A stretch of 64,000 bases of DNA from Qaidamihabitans albus. Lineage in GTDB: Bacteria; Actinomycetota; Actinomycetes; Mycobacteriales; Pseudonocardiaceae. The notes under the pieces were generated by a model. The model ran no database searches and was not told where the DNA came from. It saw only the letters and a list, made by a program, of their open reading frames with translations. Each line of letters begins with the position of its first letter. Position 1 is the first letter of the stretch. The stretch spans positions 100,041-164,040 of the forward strand of contig NZ_JAEHOB010000011.1 in NCBI RefSeq assembly GCF_016464705.1, written 5' to 3'. Positions 35,614 to 44,293 of the stretch are shown in pieces. A program made the position numbers and the translations under genes.

Positions 35614-36618
35614 ATGGACGCGGCACGGGTTCTGCGGCAGATCGCGCTGCAGCTGGAGCGGGTCGGCGAGCCGGGTTACCGGGTGCAGGCCTTCCGCCGG
35701 GCGGCCGCCGCCGTTGACGCGCTGGCGCCCGGCGAGCTGGCCGAGCGGGCGCGTGCCGGCACCCTCACCACCCTCAGCGGTGTCGGCAAGACCACCGCCG
35801 CGATCATCGCCGACGTGGTGGCCGGCCGTGAGCCGGAGTACCTCACCAGGCTCGCCGGCCGGCCGGGACAGGAGCTGCCGGACGGTGGCCCGCTCCGCGC
35901 CGCGCTGCGCGGTGACTGTCACACCCATTCGGACTGGTCGGACGGTGCCAGCCCGATCGAGGAGATGGCCGAGGCCGCGATCGCGCTCGGCCACGAGTGG
36001 ATCGTCCTCACCGACCACTCGCCACGGCTGACGGTGGCCAACGGGCTCAGCGCCGAGCGCCTGCGCCGCCAGCTCGACGTGGTCGGCAGGCTCAACGCCG
36101 AGCTGAAGCCGTTCCGGGTGCTCACGGGCATCGAGGTCGACATCCTCGCCGACGGCGGGCTCGACCAGGATCCGGACCTGCTGGCGGAGCTGGATCTCGT
36201 GGTGGCCAGCGTGCACTCGAAGCTGCGCATGCCCGCCGCGGAGATGACCAGGCGCATGCTGGCGGCGGTCGCGAACCCCCGGGTGAACGTGCTCGGCCAC
36301 TGCACGGGGCGGCTCGTCAAGGGCAGGGGCAGGCCGGAGTCGGAGTTCGATGCAGGCGCCGTGTTCGCCGCCTGCCGGGAGCACGACGTCGCCGTGGAGA
36401 TCAACTCCCGGCCGGAGCGGCTCGACCCGCCACGGCGGCTGCTGCGCCAGGCACGCGAGGCCGGCTGCCGGTTCGCCATCGACAGCGACGCGCACACCCC
36501 CGGCCAGCTCGGCTGGCAGCCCTACGGCTGCGTGCGCGCCACCGAATGCGGGGTGGAGAGCACGGATGTGCTCAACACGATGACGGCCGACGAGCTGGTG
36601 GCGTGGGCGCGGGACTGA
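35614..36618 (+). CDS. PHP-domain metal-dependent hydrolase with HhH N terminus
   Basis: A 334-residue protein. Residues about 1-85 resemble the helical/HhH part of PolX polymerases (LTTLSGVGKTTAAIIADVV). The PHP domain starts at about 98 with GDCHTHSDWSDG, then LTDHSPRL, GIEVDIL, VASVHSKL, VNVLGHCTG and the final IDSDAHTPGQLG, a full set of metal ligands. There is no polymerase beta palm, so it is a stand-alone PHP phosphoesterase. It overlaps the convergent GNAT gene by 47 bp. Confidence 0.9.
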   Translation: MDAARVLRQIALQLERVGEPGYRVQAFRRAAAAVDALAPGELAERARAGTLTTLSGVGKTTAAIIADVVAGREPEYLTRLAGRPGQELPDGGPLRAALRGDCHTHSDWSDGASPIEEMAEAAIALGHEWIVLTDHSPRLTVANGLSAERLRRQLDVVGRLNAELKPFRVLTGIEVDILADGGLDQDPDLLAELDLVVASVHSKLRMPAAEMTRRMLAAVANPRVNVLGHCTGRLVKGRGRPESEFDAGAVFAACREHDVAVEINSRPERLDPPRRLLRQAREAGCRFAIDSDAHTPGQLGWQPYGCVRATECGVESTDVLNTMTADELVAWARD

Positions 36619-37090
36619 GCCGCTTCTCGAACCAGTGGTCGGCGTACTTTCCGTCGTTGTAGGCGGGGATCTCCCGGTAGCCGAGCCTGGCGTACAGGGT
36701 GCGGGCCTCGACGAGATCCCGGCGCGTGTCGAGCCGGACGAACCGCGCGCCCAGTTCGCGGGCCGCCTCCTCCACCGCGCGGACGAGCCGTTCGCCGAGG
36801 CCGAGGCCGCGGGCTTCCCGGTCGACGTACAGGCGGGTCAGCTCGGCGGTCTCCGGCCGGAGCAGCCGCAGGCCGGCGCAGCCGACGGTCTCGCCGTCCC
36901 GCCGGGCGAGAAGCAGCAGCCCGGACGGCGGCCGCAGGTCGTCGCTGGGCTCGTCCGCGATCGCCGCGTCGACCTCCTGCTCGGTCGCCTGCCGGCCGTG
37001 GTAACGGCCCACGATCTCGGTGAAGTAGCGGCGGAGAGCGGTCACCGCGTCGGCGGCGTGTGGCCGCACGGGTTCGATGGTCAGGTCCAC
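36572..37090 (-). CDS. GNAT-family N-acetyltransferase
   Basis: A 172-residue GNAT protein. Motif A is RLYVDREARGLGLGERLVRAVEEAA with the acetyl-CoA loop RGLGLG, followed by LDTRRDLVEARTLYARLGYREI. Substrate unknown. GTG 37090 lies 2 nt after the stop of the frameshifted TetR gene, so both were probably one transcript. The tail beyond EKRLSPAPT lies inside the PHP gene overlap. Confidence 0.88.
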   Translation of the reverse strand: MDLTIEPVRPHAADAVTALRRYFTEIVGRYHGRQATEQEVDAAIADEPSDDLRPPSGLLLLARRDGETVGCAGLRLLRPETAELTRLYVDREARGLGLGERLVRAVEEAARELGARFVRLDTRRDLVEARTLYARLGYREIPAYNDGKYADHWFEKRLSPAPTPPARRPSSC

Positions 37091-37092
37091 GG

Positions 37093-37721
37093 TCAGATCC
37101 TGCCGGGGCCGTCCACCGGTTGCTCCCGCGGTGGCACCGCGCCGGCAAGCAGGCGGATCACTCCGGAGAGGGCCTGCACCGGGACCGCCGGGTCGATCGC
37201 GCGCCGGACGCCGAGGCCGATCCCCAGGCTGAGCAGCACGGTCGCGCAGTCGTCCACCGACAGCGGCAGCGTGATCCGGAACGCCTCCGCCTGGGCGGCG
37301 AGGGTTCCGGCGATGCCCTCGCGGACCGCCTCGTCACGCACGGCGAGCTCATGCCGGACATGCGGATCGTGCCGCGCGTTGGTGGCGAACTCGATCTCCA
37401 GGGCGGTCCACGCCTCGTCGCCGATGTTGTGCTCGGCCCCCTCTGGAACGCCGCCAGCATGTCGTCGAAGGTGCTCGCTCCGGCCAGCGTCTCGGCCATC
37501 AGCGCGGTCTGCTCCTCGTGGATGGCGTCGAGTACCGCGAGGCACAGCTCGTCCTTGCCGCGGAAGTTCGAGTACACCGCGCCCTTGGAGCAGCCCGCCG
37601 CCTCGGCGACCTTCTCGAGCGACGTGGCCGAGTGGCCCTCGCGCAGGAACACCTCCTTCGCGGTGCCGACGAGCTGCTCCCGCGTACGTGCCTGGCTTCC
37701 CGCGTGGCTGGGTCGGGCCAT
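37093..37721 (-). pseudogene. TetR-family regulator, single-base frameshift
   Basis: The N-terminal helix-turn-helix is intact (REQLVGTAKEVFLREGHSATSLEKVAEAAGCSKGAVYSNF). After MLAAFQRG the frame fails; the rest of the ligand domain (GAEHNIGDEAWTALEIEFATNARHD to GVIRLLAG) continues in the next frame to TGA 37095-37093. The break falls at a run of five C on the plus strand (37437-37441); one more base there would restore a 209-residue protein. It is divergent from the MFS gene, the usual repressor-pump arrangement. It may be a true mutation or a sequence error. Confidence 0.85.
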
Positions 37722-37749
37722 GCGTCAAGCCTGTTCGTGGACAGGACAG

Positions 37750-37761
37750 GTACGCGCGTAC
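37750..37761. promoter_or_regulatory. Candidate TetR operator before the MFS gene
   Basis: The perfect 12-bp palindrome GTACGCGCGTAC lies directly before a TAGAAA -10-like box (37762-37767), which is 6 nt from the MFS GTG 37774. Confidence 0.5.
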
Positions 37762-37773
37762 TAGAAATGAGGG

Positions 37774-38934
37774 GTGCCGCACTCGCCGTCCCTCGCCCAC
37801 GGTCGGCGGGTGTCCCCGCTGCGTGACCGGCACTTCCGGCTCATGCTCGTGGCGTCGCTGGCAGCGTTCTTCGGCTACGCGCTGCTGCTGCCTGTCGTCC
37901 CGCTGTGGGCGGTCCGCCAGGGCGCGGGCCCGTTCGCCGCCGGTTCCGCGACCGGCGTCTTCATGGCCAGCACCGTGCTCGCCCAGTTCGCCGTCCCCGC
38001 CTTCGTGCGCAGGTTCGGCTACCGGGCCGGCCTGCTGTGGGGCGCGCTGCTGCTCGGCGTGCCCGCGCCGCTGCTCATCGTGGCGACGGGTGCGCCCGCC
38101 ATCCTGGGCGTGTCCTTCGTGCGCGGCCTCGGCTTCGGCCTGCTCACCGTGTGCGGCAGTGCGCTGATCGCGGAGCTGCTGCCCACCGGCTCGCTGGCGC
38201 GCGGTGCGGGCCTCTACGGTCTCGCCGTCGGCCTGCCGCAACTGCTCGGCCTGCCCGCGGGCACGTCGATCGCGGAGCACTGGGGATTCGCGCCGGTGTT
38301 CCTGCTCGCCACCGCGCTCCCGGTCGTGGCGCTGCTGCCGATCCTGCTGCTGCCCAAGGTCGTCCCGCGGCACCACTCGGGCCGCCGCCCTGGGCTGCGG
38401 CCCCTCGTGACCGCCACCTGGCGGCCGTGGCTGGCGATGCTCGCGGTCTCCACCGGTTTCGGCGCGCTGGCGACCTTCCTGCCGATCGCACTGGACAGTC
38501 CGGCCGTGGCGGCCGTCGCGCTGTTCGTCGTGCCGGGCACCGCCATGCTCGCCCGCTGGGCCGCGGGCCAGCTCGGCGACCGGATGGCGGAGCCCGGCCG
38601 GATGCTGGCGGGCGCGCTCGCGCTCGCCGGTCTCGGGTTGCTCGCGCTGGCGGGGCTCACGGCACACGCGGTGCCCGCCGTGATCGCCGTCGCCCTGTTC
38701 GGCATCGGTTTCGGCGTCGTGCAGAACGACGCGCTCGTTGCGATGTTCGCCCGCTCGCCCGCGGGGCAGGCGAGCGTGGTGTGGAACGTCGCCTTCGACG
38801 CCGGCCAGGGGCTCGGCGCGGTCGCGGTGGGCGCCATCGTGTCGGGGACGAGCTTCCCGGTCGCCTTCGCCCTGCTCGCGGCCTCGGCGTTCGTGCTGCT
38901 GCCCGTCGCGTGGCGGGCCGGTCGTAGCGGTTAA
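37774..38934 (+). CDS. MFS transporter
   Basis: A 386-residue permease with 12 predicted helices, starting [28 protein letters not shown]. The helix 4-5 region ([26 protein letters not shown]) is drug-exporter-like. GTG 37774 lies 6 nt after a -10-like box. Control by the divergent TetR gene is likely, but that gene is frameshifted here, so the pump may be constitutive. The export substrate is unknown. The hisH promoter overlaps its stop codon. Confidence 0.9.
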   Translation: MPHSPSLAHGRRVSPLRDRHFRLMLVASLAAFFGYALLLPVVPLWAVRQGAGPFAAGSATGVFMASTVLAQFAVPAFVRRFGYRAGLLWGALLLGVPAPLLIVATGAPAILGVSFVRGLGFGLLTVCGSALIAELLPTGSLARGAGLYGLAVGLPQLLGLPAGTSIAEHWGFAPVFLLATALPVVALLPILLLPKVVPRHHSGRRPGLRPLVTATWRPWLAMLAVSTGFGALATFLPIALDSPAVAAVALFVVPGTAMLARWAAGQLGDRMAEPGRMLAGALALAGLGLLALAGLTAHAVPAVIAVALFGIGFGVVQNDALVAMFARSPAGQASVVWNVAFDAGQGLGAVAVGAIVSGTSFPVAFALLAASAFVLLPVAWRAGRSG

Positions 38935-38937
38935 CCT
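38932..38937 (+). promoter_or_regulatory. -10 box of a leaderless promoter for hisH
   Basis: TAACCT, 7 nt, GTG 38945. It includes the MFS stop codon TAA. Confidence 0.55.
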
Positions 38938-38944
38938 TGGGGAC

Positions 38945-39574
38945 GTGCCTCGCGTCGTGATCCTGGACTACGGTTCCGGCAACCTCCGTTCCGCCGAGCG
39001 CGCCGTGCAGCGCGCGGGCGCCGACGTCGAGGTCACCGCCGACCCGCATGCGGCCCAGGAGGCGGACGGCCTCGTCGTGCCGGGGGTCGGGGCGTTCGCG
39101 GCCTGCATGGAGGGCCTGCTCGCGGTGGGCGGCGAGAAGATCATCGGTACCCGGCTCGCCGGTGGCAGGCCGGTCCTCGGTATCTGCGTGGGCATGCAGA
39201 TCCTCTTCGAACGCGGTGTCGAGCACGGTGTCGAGGCCGCGGGGACCGGTGAATGGCCGGGCACGGTCGAGCGGCTGCACGCCGACGTGCTGCCGCACAT
39301 GGGCTGGAACACCGTGCGGGCGCCTGCCGACTCGGAGCTCTTCGCCGGCCTGGACGCCGGTACCCGGTTCTACTTCGTGCACTCCTACGCGGTGCGCGAA
39401 TGGGAGCTCGACTCGGGGCTGGCGGGGCAGCAGCCGAAGGTCACCACGGCGCACCACGGCGAGGACTTCGTCGCGGCGGTCGAGAACGGCCCGCTGTGGG
39501 CAACCCAGTTCCACCCGGAGAAGTCCGGTGACGCCGGCGCGCACCTGCTCCGGAACTGGCTGCGCACCCTGTGA
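38945..39574 (+). CDS. hisH: Imidazole glycerol phosphate synthase, glutaminase subunit
   Basis: A 209-residue class I glutamine amidotransferase. The catalytic triad is Cys81 in LGICVGMQ, His190 and Glu192 in QFHPEKS. It supplies ammonia to HisF for imidazole-ring formation in histidine synthesis. The start GTG 38945 is set by the -10 box. priA follows after 33 bp with its own promoter; hisF lies 4.7 kb downstream. Confidence 0.97.
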   Translation: MPRVVILDYGSGNLRSAERAVQRAGADVEVTADPHAAQEADGLVVPGVGAFAACMEGLLAVGGEKIIGTRLAGGRPVLGICVGMQILFERGVEHGVEAAGTGEWPGTVERLHADVLPHMGWNTVRAPADSELFAGLDAGTRFYFVHSYAVREWELDSGLAGQQPKVTTAHHGEDFVAAVENGPLWATQFHPEKSGDAGAHLLRNWLRTL

Positions 39575-39595
39575 ACCGGCGGCCGGTGCCCCTTT

Positions 39596-39601
39596 TATAG
39601 T
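39596..39601 (+). promoter_or_regulatory. -10 box of a leaderless promoter for priA
   Basis: TATAGT, 6 nt, GTG 39608. Confidence 0.6.
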
Positions 39602-39607
39602 GGCCCG

Positions 39608-40345
39608 GTGACCTTCACCCTCCTTCCCGCCGTCGATGTGGCCGATGGCCAGGCCGTCCGTCTCGTCCAGGGCGAGGCAGGCACCGAGACCAGGTACGGC
39701 TCGCCGCTGGACGCGGCGCTGTCCTGGCAGCGCGACGGCGCGGAGTGGATCCACCTGGTGGACCTGGACGCCGCGTTCGGCAAGGGCTCCAACCGGGAGT
39801 TGCTCGCCGAGGTCGTCGGCAGACTGGACGTGCGGGTGGAGCTGTCCGGGGGGATCCGGGACGACGACTCGCTGGCCGCGGCGCTGGCCACCGGCGCGCG
39901 CCGGGTGAACCTCGGCACGGCCGCGCTGGAGGACCCCGAGTGGAGCGCCAAGGTCGTCGCGACGCACGGCGACCGGGTCGCCATCGGCCTGGACGTGCGG
40001 ATCACCGAGACCGGGCACCGGCTCGCCGCACGCGGCTGGACCCAGGACGGCGGTGACCTCTGGGAGGTCCTCGACCGCCTCGACAGCGACGGTGCCCAGC
40101 GCTACGTGGTGACCGACGTCAGCAAGGACGGCACGTTGAAGGGTCCGAACCTCGACCTGCTGCGTGAGGTCACCGCCCGCACCGACGCGGCCGTGATCGC
40201 CTCCGGCGGTGTGTCCAGCGTCGATGACCTGCGCGCACTGGCGACGCTCGCCAGGGACGGGGTCGAGGGGGCCATCGTCGGCAAGGCGCTCTACGCGGGC
40301 GCGTTCACGCTGCCCGAGGCGCTGTCGGCGGTCGCGGGAACCTGA
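39608..40345 (+). CDS. priA: Bifunctional phosphoribosyl isomerase A (HisA/TrpF activities)
   Basis: A 245-residue half-barrel protein: [21 protein letters not shown] with the N-terminal catalytic Asp10, [27 protein letters not shown] with the second Asp, and IASGGVSS. In actinobacteria this single enzyme isomerises both ProFAR (histidine path) and PRA (tryptophan path). The trp genes here include no trpF, which fits that role. Confidence 0.95.
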   Translation: MTFTLLPAVDVADGQAVRLVQGEAGTETRYGSPLDAALSWQRDGAEWIHLVDLDAAFGKGSNRELLAEVVGRLDVRVELSGGIRDDDSLAAALATGARRVNLGTAALEDPEWSAKVVATHGDRVAIGLDVRITETGHRLAARGWTQDGGDLWEVLDRLDSDGAQRYVVTDVSKDGTLKGPNLDLLREVTARTDAAVIASGGVSSVDDLRALATLARDGVEGAIVGKALYAGAFTLPEALSAVAGT

Positions 40346-40350
40346 GCGGG

Positions 40351-40833
40351 TCAGTCCGGCGCTCTCAGCGGCAGTGTCAGACCGACCTTGATCGACTCGA
40401 GCGCGGGCAGCGTCTCGTAGCGGCGCACGTTCGGGTGGTCGAGGAAGAGCCGCTGCGACAGCGCGCGGCTCTCGCGGAGACCCGCGGTGACGTGCACGAT
40501 CACGTAGTCCCACTGGCCGACGATGCCGTAGCACTGCTGCACCCGCGGCTCGGCGAGCATCTCGTCGCGGAAGGCGGTGTGCAGCGACTCCGACTCCCGG
40601 TCGAGGGCGACGAGCACGACGGAGGTCATCGTCTCGCCGAGCACGCGCGGATCGAGCACCGCGATCTGCCTGGCGAGCAGGCCGCTCGTGCGGTAGCGGG
40701 TGAGCCGCCGCTGCACGGCGCTCGGTGAGAGTCCCACCTCGTCGCCGAGCTCGTACAGGCTGCGGCCCGCGTCGTCCTGGACCAGGTCGAGGAGGTGACG
40801 GTCGATGTCGTCGAGCGAGATGGGGCGGGGCAC
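40351..40833 (-). CDS. Lrp/AsnC-family transcriptional regulator
   Basis: About 160 residues: N-terminal helix-turn-helix (SLDDIDRHLLDLVQDDAGRSLYELGDEVGLSPSAVQRRLTRY) and a C-terminal RAM ligand domain (VQQCYGIVGQWDYVIVHV). GTG 40833 is preferred because the family usually starts a few residues before DDIDR; ATG 40884 would add 17 residues over the operator region. It is divergent from the dehydratase gene, so it probably senses an amino acid and controls that gene. Confidence 0.9.
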   Translation of the reverse strand: MPRPISLDDIDRHLLDLVQDDAGRSLYELGDEVGLSPSAVQRRLTRYRTSGLLARQIAVLDPRVLGETMTSVVLVALDRESESLHTAFRDEMLAEPRVQQCYGIVGQWDYVIVHVTAGLRESRALSQRLFLDHPNVRRYETLPALESIKVGLTLPLRAPD

Positions 40834-40846
40834 GCAAATATCTTGC
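40834..40846. promoter_or_regulatory. Candidate Lrp/AsnC operator
   Basis: GCAA-ATATC-TTGC (40834-40846), extended to CGCAA-N5-TTGCG over 40833-40847, in an AT-rich patch immediately upstream of the preferred Lrp start. Confidence 0.5.
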
Positions 40847-40890
40847 GTCTTCGCGGGAGAACTTTCAATCGGCGTCACCGGCATCCGGCC

Positions 40891-40896
40891 TAGCGT
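40891..40896 (+). promoter_or_regulatory. -10 box of a leaderless promoter (PLP dehydratase)
   Basis: TAGCGT, 6 nt, ATG 40903. Confidence 0.55.
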
Positions 40897-40902
40897 TGCC
40901 GC

Positions 40903-41850
40903 ATGACCGATGTGGATCTCAGTATCGACCGTATCGCCGAGGCCGCCAAGGTGCTCGACCCCGCCTTCCGGGCCACCCCGCAGTTCGTCGACGAGCAGCT
41001 CGCCGCGGCGCTCGGCCGCGCGGTACTGACCAAAGTGGAGACACTCAACCCGATACGCAGCTTCAAGGGCAGGGGAATGGACTTCCTGGCACGCGACCTC
41101 GCGCCGGGCAGCCACCTCGTCTGCGCCTCCTCGGGAAACTTCGGCCAGGCGGTGGCCTATGCCGCGCGCAAGTACGGCCTGCGCGCGGATGTCTTCGCAG
41201 CCGCAGGCACCACCCCGGTGAAGCTGCGCCGGATGACGACCTTGGGCGCGCGAGTGCACACAGTGGACGGTGACGGCAGGGAGGAGGCGGCGGAGTACGT
41301 GGTCCGCCACCCCGGCAGCCGGCTCATTGTGGACGGCAGGGAGCCGGCGATCGCCGAGGGCGCCGGAACCATCGGCCTCGAGCTGCTGGAGACACCGGGG
41401 ATCGGCACCGTGGTGGTCCCGGTCGGGGACGCGGCGCTGATCAGCGGAACGGCCCGCTGGATCAAGGCACACGCACCGGAGATCCGGATCGTGGGGGTCG
41501 TCGCCGCCGGCGCGCCGAGCGCGCTCCGCAGCTGGCTGGCTGGGGAGGTGGTGGTGGACCCGAAGTTCGACACCTTCGCCGGAGGTATCGCCATCCGCAG
41601 GCCGCTGCCGGAGTCGGTCCGGCGGACGCGGGCGCTGGTCGACGACATGGTCCTGGTCGACGACGCCGCGATGCTGCGGGCCATGCGGCTGGCGGCACGG
41701 ACGCTCGGCGTGCTCCTGGAGCCCGCCGGTGCGGCCGGTCTCGCCGCGATCGCCGAGCACGACATCCCGGGTGAGCTGGCGGCGACCGTGCTCACCGGCG
41801 CCAACGTCGACGAGTCACTCCTGCCCGGCCTGCTGCGCCCCGCCTCCTGA
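40903..41850 (+). CDS. PLP-dependent threonine/serine dehydratase-like enzyme
   Basis: A 315-residue fold-type II PLP enzyme. The Schiff-base Lys is in NPIRSFKGRGMDFL, the phosphate/asparagine loop is CASSGNFGQAVAYAA, and the glycine-rich site is VVVPVGDAALISG. These features match threonine/serine ammonia-lyases, but it lacks a C-terminal ACT domain, so it is not the biosynthetic IlvA form. Its pairing with an Lrp regulator suggests catabolic deamination. The 3' end overlaps the convergent PPOX gene by 36 bp. Confidence 0.87.
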   Translation: MTDVDLSIDRIAEAAKVLDPAFRATPQFVDEQLAAALGRAVLTKVETLNPIRSFKGRGMDFLARDLAPGSHLVCASSGNFGQAVAYAARKYGLRADVFAAAGTTPVKLRRMTTLGARVHTVDGDGREEAAEYVVRHPGSRLIVDGREPAIAEGAGTIGLELLETPGIGTVVVPVGDAALISGTARWIKAHAPEIRIVGVVAAGAPSALRSWLAGEVVVDPKFDTFAGGIAIRRPLPESVRRTRALVDDMVLVDDAAMLRAMRLAARTLGVLLEPAGAAGLAAIAEHDIPGELAATVLTGANVDESLLPGLLRPAS

Positions 41851-42240
41851 CTCCACCCGGTCCAGCGACACCGCGACGCCCACGGTGCGCTCGCTGCCGC
41901 CGCGCAGCCGGCTGGTGAACATGGTGATGCGGCCGAGGAGCCCGTACTTGCGCGCGATCGCCTGGCGGGTGCGCGTGGTGCCGTCCTCGTCGAGTACCCG
42001 CGCCGTACCGGTGTGGGACGGCCCGTGTGTCTTCCTGCCCCGCAGATCGCACGCCGTCACCTCGACGCGGGGGTCCCGCCGGATGCGCTTGACCTTGCCG
42101 GCCGCGCGCTCGGTCCAGATCACGAGGTCGCCGCCGTCGCGGGCGGCCCACACGGGTGTGTCGACGCGGTCGCCGTTCTTCCGGAACGTGCCGAGCAGTA
42201 GGTACTTCTCGCGGGCCAGCCGGCCCAACTCGTCTGCCAT
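41815..42240 (-). CDS. PPOX-class F420-dependent oxidoreductase-like protein
   Basis: A 141-residue split-barrel protein: LAREKYLLLGTFRKNGDRVDTPVWAARDGGDLVIWTERAAGKVKRIRRDPRVEVTACDLRG. The pattern is that of the Rv-type F420/FMN-binding PPOX family that reduces or binds varied substrates. ATG 42240 is 7 nt after a TACGTT -10 box, which fixes the start; the open frame further upstream runs into palindrome copy 4. Cofactor and substrate are not proven. Confidence 0.87.
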   Translation of the reverse strand: MADELGRLAREKYLLLGTFRKNGDRVDTPVWAARDGGDLVIWTERAAGKVKRIRRDPRVEVTACDLRGRKTHGPSHTGTARVLDEDGTTRTRQAIARKYGLLGRITMFTSRLRGGSERTVGVAVSLDRVESGGGAQQAGQE

Positions 42241-42247
42241 GTACTCC

Positions 42248-42253
42248 AACGTA
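42248..42253 (-). promoter_or_regulatory. -10 box of a leaderless promoter (PPOX protein)
   Basis: TACGTT on the minus strand, 7 nt, ATG 42240. Confidence 0.5.
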
Positions 42254-42275
42254 GCGGCAGACAGGGTGGTCAAGC

Positions 42276-42321
42276 CTCGTGAGTGCGCACACGAGTTAGA
42301 ACTCGCGTGCGCACTCACGAG
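42276..42321. repeat. 46-bp palindromic element, copy 4
   Basis: 22-bp arms (42276-42297, 42300-42321) with a single mismatch around an AG centre. It lies 9 bp beyond the stop of the minus-strand glycosyltransferase gene and upstream of the PPOX promoter. Confidence 0.9.
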
Positions 42322-42330
42322 CCTCGCGGC

Positions 42331-44076
42331 TCAGGTCTGGTCGATGGTGGTCTGCCCCGGCCGGAGCGTGGCGCCGCACTGCCGGAGCGGGTAGGCCAGC
42401 GAGGAGGAGCGCTCCTCGACCAGTACGACCGCCGAGTCGGCGTAGTCGCGCAGGGCGTCCAGCGTCGCCTGGTCCGGCACGGCGTCCTTGCGCACCCAGT
42501 CGCCGTTCGGCGGGTCGTTGTCGGGATAGCTGTAGATCTCGTGGTAGTCCCGTTCCATCCTCGGGTCAGAGGGGATGCCGTTGCCCGAGCTCCACGGCCA
42601 GCGGGAGTGGATGAAGGTGGGCTTCACCTCGTCGAAGACGTAGTCGCGCAGGCCCTGCTCGTCACCCTCGCTGATGAAGTCGGCGATCCTCGGCTCGGCC
42701 AGCCCGGCCATGTCGACCAGTTCGAGCCTGCTGGTCAGCGCCGAGCCACCGAGGTCCGGCAGCAGCAGCGACGCGTTCCGGGCGCCGAGGATGTCGGCAT
42801 AGGCGTTGAAGTTGCGGCCGAGCCGGTCGGCGACGTAGCAGGCCGAGATGTTCGGATCGGTGCGGAACTCCTCGGCGGCGTTCACGAAAGACGCGCCCGA
42901 GGGCAGCAGTGCGACGGCGAGCCCGCCGGCGAGCCAGGCGCGCCGGCGGGGCCGCGCGTGGTGGAACACGTCGGCGGCGGCGAGTGTGGCGATCAGCGCG
43001 CCCAGCACCCAGACGGGCGTGGCGAAACGGTACTGCGCCATCCAGTCGCCCTCCAGCACCGCGTAGGCGGTCAGCGCCAGGCCCAGCGGGACGAGCAGGG
43101 CGACCAGGCCGTGCCGCCACCAGGCAGGGCGGGCCAGCGCGATCGCGACGACCGCCACGAGCACGAGCACGGCGGGCGCGCCCGCGTACTGCACCAGCTC
43201 GCCGGGCCGGGTGAGATCGTGCAGCCGGGGCAGGTCCTGCGACTTGGCCACGGAGGGGTTGGACAGCAGCCTGCCGAACTCCAGGTAGCGCCAGGTGAAG
43301 TAGGCGCCGACCGGGACGGCGAACGTGGCCACGGACAGTGCGGCGTGCCGCACGCTCGTGCCGAGCAGGGGCCTGCGCAGCAGCGCCAGCGCGAGCAGCG
43401 GGTAGGCGCCGGCGTAGATCAGGCCCTCCGGGCGCGTCAGCGCCGCGACGGCGGCCAGGCCACCCGCCAGCAGCGCCACCTTCCGCGTCAGCAGTCTGCC
43501 GTCCATGACCGCGAGGAAGAGGACCGTGGCCAGCCAGCTGATGGTCAGCGCGAAGAGGGAGTTCTCCAGGCCGGAGAAGGACCAGATGACGAAGGAGGGG
43601 ATCGCGGCCAGCGCGAGCCCGATCACCGCGGTGGCCAGCCAGGGGCGCCGGGTGACCCGACGGGCGACCGTGTAGCAGGCGGCGAGGATCCCGGCGCAGC
43701 ACAGCAGCGCAAGCGTCTTCGGGAACAGGACGTAGTCGGCGACGCCGAACAGCGTTCCGTGGTCGAACAGGCCGACGAGGCGACCCAGCGCCAGCAGCAC
43801 CATCCAGGTCGGGTTGGAGAAGCCCTCCACCGGTTCGGCGCCCGCCTGCACCACCGGGCCGAGCCCTTCGGCGAAGCTGCGGGAGTAGGCGAACGTGATG
43901 GCCGCATCGTCGACGATCCAGTGGCCGTACAACGTGGCGTGCCAGCCGATCGCCAGCGTTCCGGCGAGCACGGAGAGAACGGCGGGCGGCTTCGAGTGCC
44001 GACGGGGTGTCTCGACGCCGGGGTGAGCGTTCCGCGGCCTGGCAGCGTGCGACCTCTGAATCGCGCTGGCTGTCAT
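42331..44076 (-). CDS. GT-C membrane glycosyltransferase (AftB-like)
   Basis: A 581-residue polytopic protein. The first loop holds the GT-C motif IVDDAAITFAYSRSFAEGLGPVVQ and EPVEGFSNPTW, as in the arabinofuranosyltransferase AftB family that uses decaprenyl-phosphate sugars outside the membrane. About ten helices follow (to around residue 400), then a soluble C-terminal domain of about 180 residues. ATG 44076 is preferred; upstream codons belong to the leader. A role in capping arabinogalactan fits the group but is inference. Confidence 0.8.
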   Translation of the reverse strand: MTASAIQRSHAARPRNAHPGVETPRRHSKPPAVLSVLAGTLAIGWHATLYGHWIVDDAAITFAYSRSFAEGLGPVVQAGAEPVEGFSNPTWMVLLALGRLVGLFDHGTLFGVADYVLFPKTLALLCCAGILAACYTVARRVTRRPWLATAVIGLALAAIPSFVIWSFSGLENSLFALTISWLATVLFLAVMDGRLLTRKVALLAGGLAAVAALTRPEGLIYAGAYPLLALALLRRPLLGTSVRHAALSVATFAVPVGAYFTWRYLEFGRLLSNPSVAKSQDLPRLHDLTRPGELVQYAGAPAVLVLVAVVAIALARPAWWRHGLVALLVPLGLALTAYAVLEGDWMAQYRFATPVWVLGALIATLAAADVFHHARPRRRAWLAGGLAVALLPSGASFVNAAEEFRTDPNISACYVADRLGRNFNAYADILGARNASLLLPDLGGSALTSRLELVDMAGLAEPRIADFISEGDEQGLRDYVFDEVKPTFIHSRWPWSSGNGIPSDPRMERDYHEIYSYPDNDPPNGDWVRKDAVPDQATLDALRDYADSAVVLVEERSSSLAYPLRQCGATLRPGQTTIDQT

Positions 44077-44108
44077 GAAAAAGCGGCTCCCCCCGGGGAA
44101 AGTGGACT

Positions 44109-44127
44109 GTGGCCACTGATTGGCCAC
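44109..44127. promoter_or_regulatory. Inverted repeat in the glycosyltransferase leader
   Basis: GTGGCCA-CTGAT-TGGCCAC, perfect 7-bp arms, about 33-51 bp upstream of the ATG. A TAATGT hexamer lies just upstream on the minus strand, so this could be an operator or a leader hairpin. Confidence 0.5.
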
Positions 44128-44251
44128 ATACATTATCAGGCGGGTTTGACCATGGTTTTCCGGTTTCGGCCCGTGACAATTCGTCGACAATGTCGTCACG
44201 CCGGTTGCTGATTTCCCGCTCCAGTGTGTACGCCGAGTCGGCTCCTGTCGT

Positions 44252-44286
44252 CCCGGGCGGAGTCACGCCCGGGCCCGGATTAGGCT
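44252..44286 (+). promoter_or_regulatory. hisF promoter region: hairpin plus -10 box
   Basis: The perfect inverted repeat CCCGGGCG-GAGTCA-CGCCCGGG (44252-44273) covers the expected -35 area. The -10 box TAGGCT (44281-44286) is 7 nt before ATG 44294, so hisF is probably leaderless. Confidence 0.6.
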
Positions 44287-44293
44287 GTGCGGC

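Noticed and set aside
42283..44211. 642-residue plus-strand open frame
   Set aside because: It is a shadow of the GT-C glycosyltransferase on the minus strand and begins inside palindrome copy 4.
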